From Methylorubrum thiocyanatum (GTDB lineage Bacteria; Pseudomonadota; Alphaproteobacteria; Rhizobiales; Beijerinckiaceae): a stretch of 39,229 nt of DNA. Under the pieces are notes generated by a model. That model worked only from the letters and a program-made list of their open reading frames with translations, had not been told where the DNA came from and did not search any database. Position 1 is the first letter of the stretch, and the number at the start of each line of letters is the position of its first letter. A program made the translations under genes and the position numbers. The stretch is taken from contig JACJIB010000015.1 of the NCBI GenBank assembly GCA_014138645.1, positions 1-39,229 of the forward strand, read 5' to 3'. Below, one piece after another: positions 22,757-29,852 of the stretch.

Positions 22757-22833
22757 ATAACCGCATGTGGCGGCAACGCCTGGAACAGCCTGCCGTTGGG
22801 GTGGTGCGGGATCGTCCCGCATGGAGAAGTCCC

Positions 22834-22950
22834 ATGGCAAAGAAGAGCAGCAGCAGCGGAAGCAGCTACCGCAGCGCGGTGACCGGTCGCTACGTCACGG
22901 CCAAGCAGGGCAAGGCGAGTCCGAACACCACGGTGAAAGAGAAGCGCTAG
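22834..22950 (+). CDS. Small basic conserved protein
   Basis: A 38-aa Ser/Lys/Thr-rich peptide: MAKKSSSSGSSYRSAVTG, then RYVTAKQGKASPNTTVKEKR. The core GRYVTxxxxxxxPxTTVxExR is a pattern I know from very short plasmid and chromosomal genes that databases sometimes mislabel. No function is established. GGAGAAG precedes the ATG. A perfect hairpin (22805-22821, arms TGCGGGA and TCCCGCA) sits between the palindrome and the ribosome site and may affect expression. Confidence 0.7.
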   Translation: MAKKSSSSGSSYRSAVTGRYVTAKQGKASPNTTVKEKR

Positions 22951-22976
22951 ATCCGGTCGCCGTGACCGGCAACAAA

Positions 22977-23007
22977 CCACTTGTGGCAAGCCCTTTGCCA
23001 CAAGTGG
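22977..23007. repeat. TTGCCA palindrome, site b (13-bp perfect arms)
   Basis: CCACTTGTGGCAA (22977-22989) and TTGCCACAAGTGG (22995-23007) pair perfectly around GCCCT. It lies about 100 bp before the DUF3800 gene. Confidence 0.78.
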
Positions 23008-23108
23008 TACAAGGGAGAGTGTCAAGCCGCGCGTAATCACCGGCACTTAGCTGCGCGTGGGGACCTCGCGTGCTGGCCAGCGGCCACGCTTCGCGGTATC
23101 GTCGGACG

Positions 23109-23846
23109 ATGGCCTTCAGTGACTATGTTGTGTTTGTCGATGAGAGCGGGGACCACGGCCTCAAAACGATCAACCCGGAGTACCCGGTCTTTGTCCTGGC
23201 GTTCTGCATCTGCCGCAAGGACGCCTACGTCCAGCAGATCGTCCCCCTCATCCACCAGCTGAAGTTCGATTTCTGGGGCCACGACGCGGTGGTCCTGCAC
23301 AGCCACGAGATCCGCAAATCCAAGGGCGACTTCGCCCAGCTGCTGGTTCCGGAAACCCGCGCGGCCTTCCAGGAGCGCATGACCGCGGTGATGCAGGAGG
23401 CGGAGTTCACGCTGATCGCAGCGGTCATCAACAAGGAGCAGCTGGTCCGTCGCTACGCCCAGCCCAACGATCCCTACGAGATCGCCCTCGCCTTCTGCAT
23501 CGAGCGTCTGCAGATGTTCCTCCAGGAGCGCGGCCAGACCGACCGGCAGACGCATCTCCTGGTCGAGTGCCGCGGCAGAGCCGAGGACGACAAGCTCGAG
23601 CTGGAGTTCCGGCGGATCTGCGACGGCGCAAACCGGGTTGGCGCCCTTCCCAACCTCGACATCCGCTTCGTCGACAAGAAGCACAACTCGCCAGGGCTGC
23701 AGCTGGCGGACCTCGTCGCCTATCCGGTCGGGCGTCACGTGCTGAAACCTGACCAGCCCAACCGGGCCTATGAGGTGGTCGAACGGAAGTTCCGACAGAG
23801 CCCGGCCGGACGCATCCCCGGCTACGGCCTCAAGCTCTTCCCGTAG
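23109..23846 (+). CDS. DUF3800 domain protein
   Basis: A 245-aa soluble protein beginning MAFSDYVVFVDESGDHG, the DUF3800 hallmark, with further acidic motifs LVECRGRAEDDKLE and NSPGLQLADLVAYPVGRH. The arrangement of DES, D and QLAD resembles RNase-H-like or PIN-like nuclease folds; DUF3800 proteins are often in mobile elements and defence islands, with function unproven. The ATG at 23109 begins the conserved motif. It has its own palindrome upstream and a terminator downstream, so it is a single-gene unit. Confidence 0.85.
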   Translation: MAFSDYVVFVDESGDHGLKTINPEYPVFVLAFCICRKDAYVQQIVPLIHQLKFDFWGHDAVVLHSHEIRKSKGDFAQLLVPETRAAFQERMTAVMQEAEFTLIAAVINKEQLVRRYAQPNDPYEIALAFCIERLQMFLQERGQTDRQTHLLVECRGRAEDDKLELEFRRICDGANRVGALPNLDIRFVDKKHNSPGLQLADLVAYPVGRHVLKPDQPNRAYEVVERKFRQSPAGRIPGYGLKLFP

Positions 23847-23861
23847 GCCCAAAAAGCGAAA

Positions 23862-23885
23862 GGCCCCGGTGAGTTCACCGAGGCC
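23862..23885 (+). terminator. Hairpin after the DUF3800 gene
   Basis: GGCCCCGGTGA and TCACCGAGGCC (one mismatch, very short loop). Its position 15 bp after the stop supports termination, although the downstream T-run is poor. Confidence 0.6.
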
Positions 23886-23979
23886 CGACGCCGATCGAGA
23901 ATTCCCGATCCACTTAAGTCCAGTATGGGCCAGTGGCCCTATCTTTTCAAGGGAAATCGCCCTCGCCGCCTATGTGTGG

Positions 23980-24001
23980 TTTATGGTAAGCCATAAATGG
24001 C
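23980..24001. repeat. TTTATGG palindrome, site c
   Basis: TTTATGG-TAAG-CCATAAA (23980-23997) overlapping GCCATAAATGGC (23990-24001). It lies in a 572-bp stretch without a convincing gene (23847-24418). Confidence 0.72.
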
Positions 24002-24117
24002 TTGACCTAAGTCGCTGCGCAGACATCGGTTTTCCGGCTGATCTCAGCCAGGGGCTGCTCACCACACTCTTTCTCACGCCCTGTCAGGGGCCCTCTCGCC
24101 CTCAGCTATAAGGAAGG

Positions 24118-24270
24118 GTCACGAGGTGGCGTCCGGTTCATCCCCGGCGCGCGCTGCACGATGCCAGGCCCCACGGGTACGGTCGCCAGCCTTCCAGCGG
24201 AGCCCTCGTCCCTGCGGCGTTGCCGCGATGGTGATCCCGCGTGGTACGCCGCCCTGAGGGCGGCGTTTTC
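24118..24270 (+). ncRNA. Candidate small transcript ending in a terminator
   Basis: Between 24001 and 24246 no convincing gene is visible, yet the segment ends in a textbook terminator. A -10-like TATAAG (24107-24112) lies upstream. A GTG-started frame of 43 codons (24126-24257) after AGGAAGG would give an Arg/Pro-rich peptide and stops inside the terminator, which argues against it being coding. I therefore list a possible RNA of about 150 nt, adjacent to the partition genes, at low confidence. Confidence 0.3.
24247..24269 (+). terminator. Intrinsic terminator upstream of the partition operon
   Basis: CGCCGCCC and GGGCGGCG (8-bp arms, loop TGA) followed by TTTT. No gene ends just before it, so it should end a short non-coding transcript or insulate parA. 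Confidence 0.8.
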
Positions 24271-24298
24271 ATGAGCTCACGTGCACCGTGGTGATGGC

Positions 24299-24400
24299 TT
24301 GCCACAAATGGCAAAGGGTATGTGGTGTGCCATAAAGGGCACATGGCAAGCGGTATGCCTCGTGCGGCAAACCATTAACCACTTGCCACCTATCCTCGCC
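24299..24400. repeat. TTGCCA palindrome cluster, site d, upstream of parA
   Basis: TTGCCA-CAAA-TGGCAA (24299-24314), TGTGCC-ATAAAG-GGCACA (24326-24343), then further half-sites ATGGCAAG, GCGGCAAACCAT and ACTTGCCAC up to about 24390. This is the densest cluster of the family and lies directly before the ParA start, which is where a type Ib partition operator or centromere is expected. Confidence 0.75.
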
Positions 24401-24418
24401 GTCCGGAAGGATGCGCCC

Positions 24419-25075
24419 ATGCACGTACTCGCAATCGTCTCCCAGAAGGGCGGCACCGGCAAAAGCACCCTGGCGTTCTCGCTGGCGGTGGCTGCCGAGG
24501 AGCAGGGCCTCAAAACCTCGATCATCGACATCGACCCGCAGGGCACCACCAAGAAGTGGTACAGCCGCCGCGAGGCCGAGACCGGGCCCGAGGTCAACGC
24601 CCTGAGCGTCAACCAGCTTGAGGCGGCGATGCCGCTGCTCCGGAAGCAGGGGGTGCAGCTGGTGATCATCGACACCCCCGGCGCCGATGTACCGGGCGTG
24701 CCAGCTGCGATCCAGCTGGCCGACCTGTGCCTGATCCCCGCCCGGCCGAGCGTGGCCGACATCGAGGCGTCGGCGCCGACCGTCAGCGCCATTCACCGCC
24801 TCGGCAAACCGTTCTCCTACGTCCTCAACCAGTGCCCGCCCGGCCGCTCGATCCGCACGACGGACGCCTTCCGCGTCCTGCAGCTGACCGGTGCCGTGGC
24901 CAGTACGCCGTTAGCAATGCGGGCCGACCACATGGACGCGCTGGCGACAGGGCAGGGGGTCACCGAACGCGATCCGAACAGCAAGGCCGCCGGCGAGATC
25001 CGCGAGCTGCTGATCTGGACGCTCAACCGCATGGAAGGAAAGCCGCATGGCCAGAAACAGACCCGCGTCGCTTGA
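24419..25075 (+). CDS. parA: ParA-family partition ATPase
   Basis: A 218-aa Walker-type ATPase of the small ParA class without an N-terminal DNA-binding domain. The deviant Walker A is KGGTGKST (residues 10-17), Walker A' is IIDIDPQGT and the Walker B region is LVIIDTPG. These proteins move plasmids on the nucleoid with a small centromere-binding partner. The ATG at 24419 has GGAAGG upstream and starts the beta strand before Walker A. It overlaps the next gene by 29 bp, giving an operon, and a palindrome cluster sits in its promoter region. Confidence 0.92.
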   Translation: MHVLAIVSQKGGTGKSTLAFSLAVAAEEQGLKTSIIDIDPQGTTKKWYSRREAETGPEVNALSVNQLEAAMPLLRKQGVQLVIIDTPGADVPGVPAAIQLADLCLIPARPSVADIEASAPTVSAIHRLGKPFSYVLNQCPPGRSIRTTDAFRVLQLTGAVASTPLAMRADHMDALATGQGVTERDPNSKAAGEIRELLIWTLNRMEGKPHGQKQTRVA

Positions 25076-25343
25076 GGCCGCCCTGGGCGGTGCGCTGCCG
25101 CAGGAGCCGACCGCCGAGACCGCCACGATCGTGCAGCACCCGGCCAACCCGGTGAGCGCCCCGGCGAAGGCCAAGAACTACGAACAGGTGGTCGCCTACG
25201 TGCCGACGGCCTGCAAGAAGCGCCTGCGCATGATGTGCATCGAGCACGACCGCGACCTCAACAGCTTCATCCGCGAGGGCATCGACCTGATGCTGGCGAA
25301 GTACGGCCAGCCGTCCCTCAAGGAGTTCGAGGCCAAGTCCTGA
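25047..25343 (+). CDS. Ribbon-helix-helix partner of ParA
   Basis: A 98-aa protein with a disordered Ala/Pro/Glu-rich N-terminus of about 45 residues and a C-terminal ribbon-helix-helix: strand VVAYVPTA, helix KKRLRMMCIEHD, turn, helix NSFIREGIDLMLAKYG. This is the ParG/ParR-like design, in which the flexible tail stimulates ParA and the RHH dimer binds DNA. Start codon lies inside parA. The plasmid's TTGCCA/TTTATGG palindromes on both sides of this operon are its likely binding sites, by inference. Confidence 0.82.
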   Translation: MARNRPASLEAALGGALPQEPTAETATIVQHPANPVSAPAKAKNYEQVVAYVPTACKKRLRMMCIEHDRDLNSFIREGIDLMLAKYGQPSLKEFEAKS

Positions 25344-25347
25344 GCCC

Positions 25348-25379
25348 TTTATGGCAAGCCCTTTGTGGTTTGCCATAAA
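25348..25379. repeat. TTTATGGCAA palindrome, site e
   Basis: TTTATGGCAA (25348-25357) and TTGCCATAAA (25370-25379) form perfect 10-bp arms around 12 bp. It lies 4 bp after the stop of the RHH gene and upstream of the replication gene, so it may act in partition and in replication control. Confidence 0.78.
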
Positions 25380-25448
25380 ATCCAAGGTGCTGTGAAAGCA
25401 CAGGTTTCCGGGCGATCCTCATTGTCGCTTAAAAAACTTGCACATTTT

Positions 25449-25477
25449 TGGGGCGTGTGTTCCCGTTTCTGGTGCGT
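25449..25477 (-). promoter_or_regulatory. Two inverted iterons upstream of the initiator gene
   Basis: TGGGGCGT (25449-25456) and TGGTGCGT (25470-25477), 21 bp apart, are the reverse complement of the ACGCCCCA iteron core of the origin. Iteron-type initiators commonly repress their own promoter through such sites. Confidence 0.72.
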
Positions 25478-25509
25478 TGATTCCCAGTCGGCGCTAGGCT
25501 CCGGCCAGG

Positions 25510-26526
25510 ATGTCCATGCCGCCCACCCGCCCGCTTACGCCTGAGGAAGAACAGCGCCTTGCCCGCAAGGAGCGCACCCTCAAGAACCGCCGCGGCCGGC
25601 GCAACCCGTCGACCATGCCACAGCACCTGGCGCGCACCTCGGCCTTTGCGCCGCGCAAGAAGGACCTGATCACCGACAGCAACTTCGTGCGTATCTACGA
25701 GGTGCCGGGCTACTCGGTGGTCGAGGTGAAGGGCAGGGAGCTCGGCAGCCAGCACCGGGACGCGATCTACGCGCTGTTCCGCCTGCCGCGTGAGAAGGTC
25801 CGAACCGACAACCCGGCCTACCGGCGCGGGACGTTCATCTCGCCCGTGCTCTCCTACTACCAGACCCGTACGACCTGGCGGACGCTGATCAAGGCGATGG
25901 GGCGCACGGAGCACGTCAACAATCTTCTGAGCCTGGTGCACGTGTTCCAGGAGATTCAGCAGGTCAGCGTGCTGATCCACGAAGGCCGCTCCCTCAAGGA
26001 GCTCGAGGCGATCAAGGCCAAGCGGAACCGCAACATGCTGCCCGACGGCGCCGGCTCAGCATCCTCGCTGATCACGGATCTCACCTGGGAAGGGGCCCAG
26101 CTCGATAGTGCGGTGACCGTGACCTACGGCGCCCGCGTCCTCGAAATGATCGAGAAGGCGCACCTGGTCAGCATCAATGCCGACGTGCAGTTCCGCCTCA
26201 AGTCCGACCACGCCAAGGTGTTCTGGCCGTTTATCGACAGCCAGCCCGAGCACACCTACATCGACGAGGAGCGGCTGGCTCAGCTGGCCGGCCGCGAGCT
26301 CTGGTCGGATACGGCGACCAGCGCGACACGCGCCCAGTTCCGCAAGGAGTGCCGGGAGGCCTTCAAGGACATGGTCGGTGCCGGTGGCCTGTCAGCCTTC
26401 ACCGAGGAAGTGACGGGTTCCGGCCGGGCGAAGTCACGCCGTTACAGCTACACCCACGCGGCACCCCGGCAGTTTGAGCTGGAGCTACAGAAAGCCGCTC
26501 AGAACGCTCAAGGCGTTGATGCATAA
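25510..26526 (+). CDS. Plasmid replication initiator (iteron-type)
   Basis: A 338-aa initiator. The basic N-terminus (KNRRGRRNPS) precedes a winged-helix-rich body with GRELGSQHRDAIYALFRL and PAYRRGTFISPVLSYYQTR, resembling TrfA/RepA-type initiators, and a second winged-helix region with KVFWPFIDSQPEHTYIDEER. It should bind the ACGCCCCA iterons next to it and open the origin. ATG at 25510 is weakly preceded by CCAGG; an ATG at 25516 is an alternative. Upstream inverted iterons suggest autoregulation. The origin begins just after the stop. Confidence 0.85.
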   Translation: MSMPPTRPLTPEEEQRLARKERTLKNRRGRRNPSTMPQHLARTSAFAPRKKDLITDSNFVRIYEVPGYSVVEVKGRELGSQHRDAIYALFRLPREKVRTDNPAYRRGTFISPVLSYYQTRTTWRTLIKAMGRTEHVNNLLSLVHVFQEIQQVSVLIHEGRSLKELEAIKAKRNRNMLPDGAGSASSLITDLTWEGAQLDSAVTVTYGARVLEMIEKAHLVSINADVQFRLKSDHAKVFWPFIDSQPEHTYIDEERLAQLAGRELWSDTATSATRAQFRKECREAFKDMVGAGGLSAFTEEVTGSGRAKSRRYSYTHAAPRQFELELQKAAQNAQGVDA

Positions 26527-26544
26527 GGGGATGGGGCGGAAAGA

Positions 26545-26955
26545 ACGCCCCAAATTTCCGATGGGGATTGATGCAGAACGTTTCGCATCGAAGGGTAGGC
26601 ATAGGCTAAGTCATTGAGCCTGCTCGGGCCGACCCGGAAGTGGCGCCCCAGAAGCACCAGAACGCTTTGCGCAGAAAACCTGAGGCGAGGGGGCTTGGCT
26701 TACAGCGCGCAGAGATCCGTCAGCGCGCCTGCGGTCCCGGAAAGAACGCACCAAAAGTCCGGTCAGGCCCAGTCATGGGGTCGCCTGTGGATAAGTGAAA
26801 GCACGCCCCAAAAATCCGGAAGTGACGCCCCAGAATCCGGAAACCACGCCCCAGAATGACGGAAACAACGCCCCAAAAACCGCATCTAAGTGACTGTCAC
26901 CGATGGCGAATTTCCGTATAGACCTCTTTTATAGATATTAAAGAGACCTTAACAG
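26545..26955 (+). other. oriV: iterons, DnaA box and A+T-rich segment
   Basis: Four iterons with core ACGCCCCA start at 26803, 26825, 26846 and 26868, spaced 22, 21 and 22 bp (two helical turns). Degenerate cores are at 26545, 26643 (GCGCCCCA) and 26746 (ACGCACCA). A perfect DnaA box TGTGGATAA is at 26786-26794, just before the array. An A+T-rich stretch (about 26908-26952) follows, suited to strand opening. No gene is supported between 26527 and 27500. Confidence 0.88.
26786..26794 (-). promoter_or_regulatory. DnaA box
   Basis: TGTGGATAA, the complement of TTATCCACA, lies 9 bp before the first strong iteron and is therefore well placed to load host DnaA. Confidence 0.8.
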
Positions 26956-27046
26956 ACGCAGCAAGTGCACTCAGACCTCCATCACGACCTGTGGACCAGC
27001 GATGCAGTAACCCTGGACAGGCTCGTGCAGGAGGAACCCCCGCCCC

Positions 27047-27311
27047 TTTTTGGCTTCGCCAAAAACCCGCTCCCCACCCAAATCGGAAGCCGCCTCCGGC
27101 GGCTAACTCTCATAAGGGTCCGCCCTGCAGGCGGACAATTCTTGCTGCCGGGAAGGTGAGTGGCAGAGGCAGCAGCGCGGCTTCTGGAGAGGTTATGGGC
27201 CGCATGGACGACAGAGAGAGCCTGAAGCTTCAGAATCGACTCTGACGCCGTCCTGAGAGGTTTTGCCACTGCGCTATGCGCAGTGAAGCTCATGCGGTCG
27301 CAGGCGACCGC
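27047..27311. repeat. Run of five perfect hairpins beside the origin
   Basis: TTTTTGGC/GCCAAAAA (27047-27065, loop TTC), AGCCGCC/GGCGGCT (27088-27104), GTCCGCC/GGCGGAC (27118-27136), CACTGCGC/GCGCAGTG (27267-27285) and GCGGTCGC/GCGACCGC (27294-27311) are all perfect, with loops of 2-5 bases. A looser pair TGCTGCC/GGCAGCA lies between. No gene is seen here. Such structure could serve single-strand initiation, plasmid copy control or transcription ends. Confidence 0.6.
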
Positions 27312-27372
27312 TTGAAGAGCTCCCCAAACGACGGGCGAGGTGGGGCAGAGGACGAACCGCTGACGGCGTTTT

Positions 27373-27422
27373 TGGGGCGTGGTTTCCCGTAAAAGCTTAG
27401 GAATTCCGCCGTTTTGGGGCGT
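27373..27422 (-). repeat. Two inverted iteron copies at the far side of the origin
   Basis: TGGGGCGT at 27373-27380 and 27415-27422, the iteron core in opposite orientation, each followed by G/T then TTCCC as at 25449. They are 42 bp apart, two iteron lengths. Opposed iterons can allow initiator-mediated handcuffing. Confidence 0.7.
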
Positions 27423-27453
27423 GTGTTCCCATCCTTCTTGAGCCCCCGCGCGT

Positions 27454-27486
27454 GCCACAAACCATAAACGGTATACCATAAGTGGC
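27454..27486. repeat. GCCAC/TTATGG palindrome, site f
   Basis: GCCAC (27454-27458) and GTGGC (27482-27486) enclose ACCATAAAC and GGTATACC elements of the same family as sites a-e. It closes the maintenance region just before the decayed DUF1810 gene. Confidence 0.6.
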
Positions 27487-27505
27487 GCTGGCCCGATCGC
27501 CGATC

Positions 27506-27814
27506 TCAAGAACGGCCAAGCTTGGCGCGGGTGCGAGGGTCTTCCTTGCCCTCATAGTAGCGCGTCAGCGCCCCCCAATAGACGGGGATCGCCGGCGCGG
27601 CGCTGCCGAACAGCGCCGAGCAAAACTTCATGTCGTCGGGACAGCCGAACACCTGATGCGCCGTCTGCCCGGTAACCGCATTGACCGCCGCCGTGCAGAT
27701 GGTCAGGCGGCCGCGCAGAACCGGGTGTCGCAGGTAGGCCCGCGCCTCATCCAGCCCGCTGATCGCCTAGCGCTGCGCCTCCACAAAGCGCGGGAGGTTG
27801 AAAGGATCGTTCAT
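27506..27814 (-). pseudogene. DUF1810-family gene, decayed by internal deletion and stop codon
   Basis: The minus frame reads MNDPFNLPRFVEAQR, stop (TAG, codon 16), then AISGLDEARAYLRHPVLRGR, followed by CTAAVNAVTGQTAHQVFG and CPDDMKFCSALFG. This is the DUF1810 fold-family sequence, but the segment of about 35 residues that normally lies between the N-terminal QRFVDAQ-type motif and AQRYAISGLDEARAYL is missing. The stop codon stands where the family has Tyr. Both lesions make a functional product unlikely. The rest stays in frame to 27506, so decay is recent. Confidence 0.82.
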
Positions 27815-28001
27815 ATCTGACTTACACAATCGATGAACCTGAGGTTCGCGTGGCACCGTCTGCGGTCAACCGGAAACGGTGACGGCCACCCCGTTGCCGA
27901 GATGGCCGCCGATCCCTTCACGGTCATCGCCATCCCTGGCTGTACCGTGGGTCTAATCTCGCACAGAAAAACGATCCCTTCGAGAAAATCCTAGCGGGGG
28001 T

Positions 28002-28093
28002 CCGGGGGCCGGTAATGAGGCCCCCGGCGGCGCGAAGCGCGGCCGTAAATCAGCGCCGTAGGCGCTTCCGTGTTCCGCCCGCGTAGCGGGCGG
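28002..28093. repeat. GC-rich hairpins downstream of the small membrane gene
   Basis: CCGGGGGCC/GGCCCCCGG (28002-28027) and CCGCCCGC/GCGGGCGG (28075-28093) are perfect. They follow the stop of the leftward gene at 28103 and may terminate it. From 27815 to 28001 I see no gene. Confidence 0.5.
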
Positions 28094-28102
28094 CGCGAAT
28101 TT

Positions 28103-28426
28103 TCAGGGACCTCCTGAAGCGGGGCTATAAGCTCCCCCGGGGCATCCTGAGGCATAGACGCCGTACAACTCCAAGCCGTAGCTGCCACCAAGCGCCAGCA
28201 GCACCAGGCCTATGCCGGCAGGGCGACTCGCGCGAAAAAACAGCAGCCCCACGCCGACCATAATCCCGAGCGTGAACAGGCTCTGCGCGTCCCGCAGCCT
28301 GCAGGCCAGCCACGGCCGCCAGCCGATGTCATACCCTAACCATTCCAGGCCAGCGATGATCAGGGCTCCCGCCATGAGCAGCGCGAGGAGCTCGCCGAGC
28401 GGATTGAACTGTGCGCGAGGAGGCAT
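28103..28426 (-). CDS. Small multi-span membrane protein next to oriT
   Basis: A 107-aa protein starting at MPPRAQFNPLGELLALLM, with hydrophobic segments around 10-30, 45-63 and 66-90. The sequence LACRLRDAQSLFTLGIMVG lies between the first two. An ATG at 28537 would include oriT and is unlikely. It is divergent from the relaxase, across oriT. No family is recognised; a role in mobilisation or entry exclusion is possible only from position. Confidence 0.55.
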   Translation of the reverse strand: MPPRAQFNPLGELLALLMAGALIIAGLEWLGYDIGWRPWLACRLRDAQSLFTLGIMVGVGLLFFRASRPAGIGLVLLALGGSYGLELYGVYASGCPGGAYSPASGGP

Positions 28427-28508
28427 GACCGAGCCGGCGGGTGGAGCTTCAGCATAGAGGTGCCCGTGCCACAGGCAAATCCGGTGGTTAGGCTGGCCAG
28501 GAGGTAAT

Positions 28509-28546
28509 GGCGCACTTATACATCGCGTATGCAACATAGGTGCGCC
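28509..28546 (-). other. Probable oriT with RSF1010-like nick region
   Basis: An 11-bp inverted repeat with one mismatch (28509-28519 and 28536-28546) ends 43 bp before the relaxase gene. On the minus strand the left arm reads TATAAGTGCGCC, containing TAAGTGCGCC, the core of the nick region of RSF1010-type (MOBQ) plasmids. The right arm in plus orientation reads ATAGGTGCGCCCC, a near match. The relaxase next door is of the matching family. Confidence 0.72.
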
Positions 28547-28589
28547 CCGGCCACACAGCCGGGATCGATCGGAGGCAGCGGAGTGGGCG

Positions 28590-29852
28590 GTGGCCTCTTT
28601 TCATTTCTCAGCGCAGATCATCGGGCGGTCCAAGGGTCGCTCTGCCTTGGCTGCTGCGGCGTATCGTTCGGCGTCCCTGCTTCGGGATGAGGGAACGGGG
28701 CAGGAGTACGATTACCGCCGACGGCACGGTGTCGTGCACAGTGAGGTGCTGCTCCCCGATGGGGCCGCGCCCTGGCTGGCCGATCGCCAGAAACTCTGGA
28801 ACCATGTGCAGAAGATCGAACGCCGCCGTGACGCTCAGCTGTGCCGTGAGTTCAATCTGGCGTTGCCGCACGAGCTGACCGACGCAGAGCGGCGGGAGCT
28901 CGCGCAAACCTTCGTCCGCTCGGCTTTCGTGGCCCGCGGCATGGTCGCGGATCTCGCCATCCATGCACCGACGGACAACGATCTGCGCAACCACCATGCC
29001 CACGTCATGGTCACGCTGCGAAAGGCGACAGGACAGGGGCTCTACCGGGTGAAGACCCGTGAATGGAACTCCGACGCGCTGCTCAGGGAATGGCGGGGCG
29101 CGTGGGCTGCTTTGCAAAACCGCTACCTTGAGCGTGGCCTGCATCCGACCCGGGTCGACCACCGCACACTGGCTGAGCAGCGGGCAGATGCAAGTGGGCG
29201 CGGTGACCATGTGGCCGCTGCGGCGCTCGAACGGCAACCTGAGATCCATGTTGGTCCGCGGGCGCAGAACGCCGCCCGCCGCGGCGCGGCGGTGCCAAGT
29301 CAGGCCCGTCAGCAGAACCTGCGCCGGCCGAAGGACGGCACCTGGCGCTCCTCCAGGGCCGGAGAGAAGCGTAAGCGTACCGTGGACTACCGCCGCATCG
29401 ACCGCGGCAACCGGGCCGCCTTCAATGCGCAGCGCGGTGGCCACGCGGCGTCGAAGATGACGCGGATGGTGGAGACCACCCAGCGACGGAACGCGCGCCT
29501 CAGGCGGATTGAGGCCCGCACCAACCAGGAGATCTACGCCATCAAGCAAGCCTTGTGGGAGCTGCGCGAGGCGTCGTCGCGGTCAGCCTGGCAGCGGCTG
29601 GCCCCGGCCCACCGTCAGGCACGGGAGGCCTATCTGGCGCGGCGGTTCAGTCACTTCCAGCGGCGTTCCCAGCTGCTCCGCCTGCTGCTCGGGCGTGCCG
29701 ACCGCATCCTTGCCGGGCTGTTCCAGGTGCACACTCATGCGCTCAGGCGCAGCCGCATCCTCAACGAACGATCACTGACGCTGCGTGGCGGGGCGACGCT
29801 CCGGCCGGCGCAGCGGCCGGGATTGAAACTGCGCCTGTGGCACGAGGATTAG
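28590..29852 (+). CDS. mobA: MOBQ-type relaxase (MobA/MobL family)
   Basis: A 420-aa relaxase that nicks oriT and leads the strand during transfer. It opens MASFHFSAQIIGRSKGRSAL with AAAAYRSAS (Tyr25 region), then has the metal-binding histidine motif with H125 and NHHAHVM (His135, His136, His138). The C-terminal half is very Arg-rich and helical, without the primase domain of long MobA proteins. The start is GTG with GGAGG 15-19 bp upstream, also GGAG nearer. It converges on the coupling-protein gene and overlaps its end by 4 bp. Confidence 0.92.
   Translation: MASFHFSAQIIGRSKGRSALAAAAYRSASLLRDEGTGQEYDYRRRHGVVHSEVLLPDGAAPWLADRQKLWNHVQKIERRRDAQLCREFNLALPHELTDAERRELAQTFVRSAFVARGMVADLAIHAPTDNDLRNHHAHVMVTLRKATGQGLYRVKTREWNSDALLREWRGAWAALQNRYLERGLHPTRVDHRTLAEQRADASGRGDHVAAAALERQPEIHVGPRAQNAARRGAAVPSQARQQNLRRPKDGTWRSSRAGEKRKRTVDYRRIDRGNRAAFNAQRGGHAASKMTRMVETTQRRNARLRRIEARTNQEIYAIKQALWELREASSRSAWQRLAPAHRQAREAYLARRFSHFQRRSQLLRLLLGRADRILAGLFQVHTHALRRSRILNERSLTLRGGATLRPAQRPGLKLRLWHED

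Noticed and set aside
26614..26859. Plus-strand frame of 81 codons in the origin
   Set aside because: It runs through the iterons and DnaA box; its apparent repeats come from the iterons.
26800..26880. Possible CRISPR-like array
   Set aside because: The 21-22-bp units carry no unique spacers, and they adjoin a replication initiator, so they are iterons.
27482..27820. Plus-strand frame of 112 codons
   Set aside because: The minus strand here encodes recognisable DUF1810 sequence, although decayed.
28427..28537. N-terminal extension of the membrane protein at 28103 to an ATG at 28537
   Set aside because: It would cover the oriT inverted repeat and adds no leader; the internal ATG at 28426 starts before the first hydrophobic segment.
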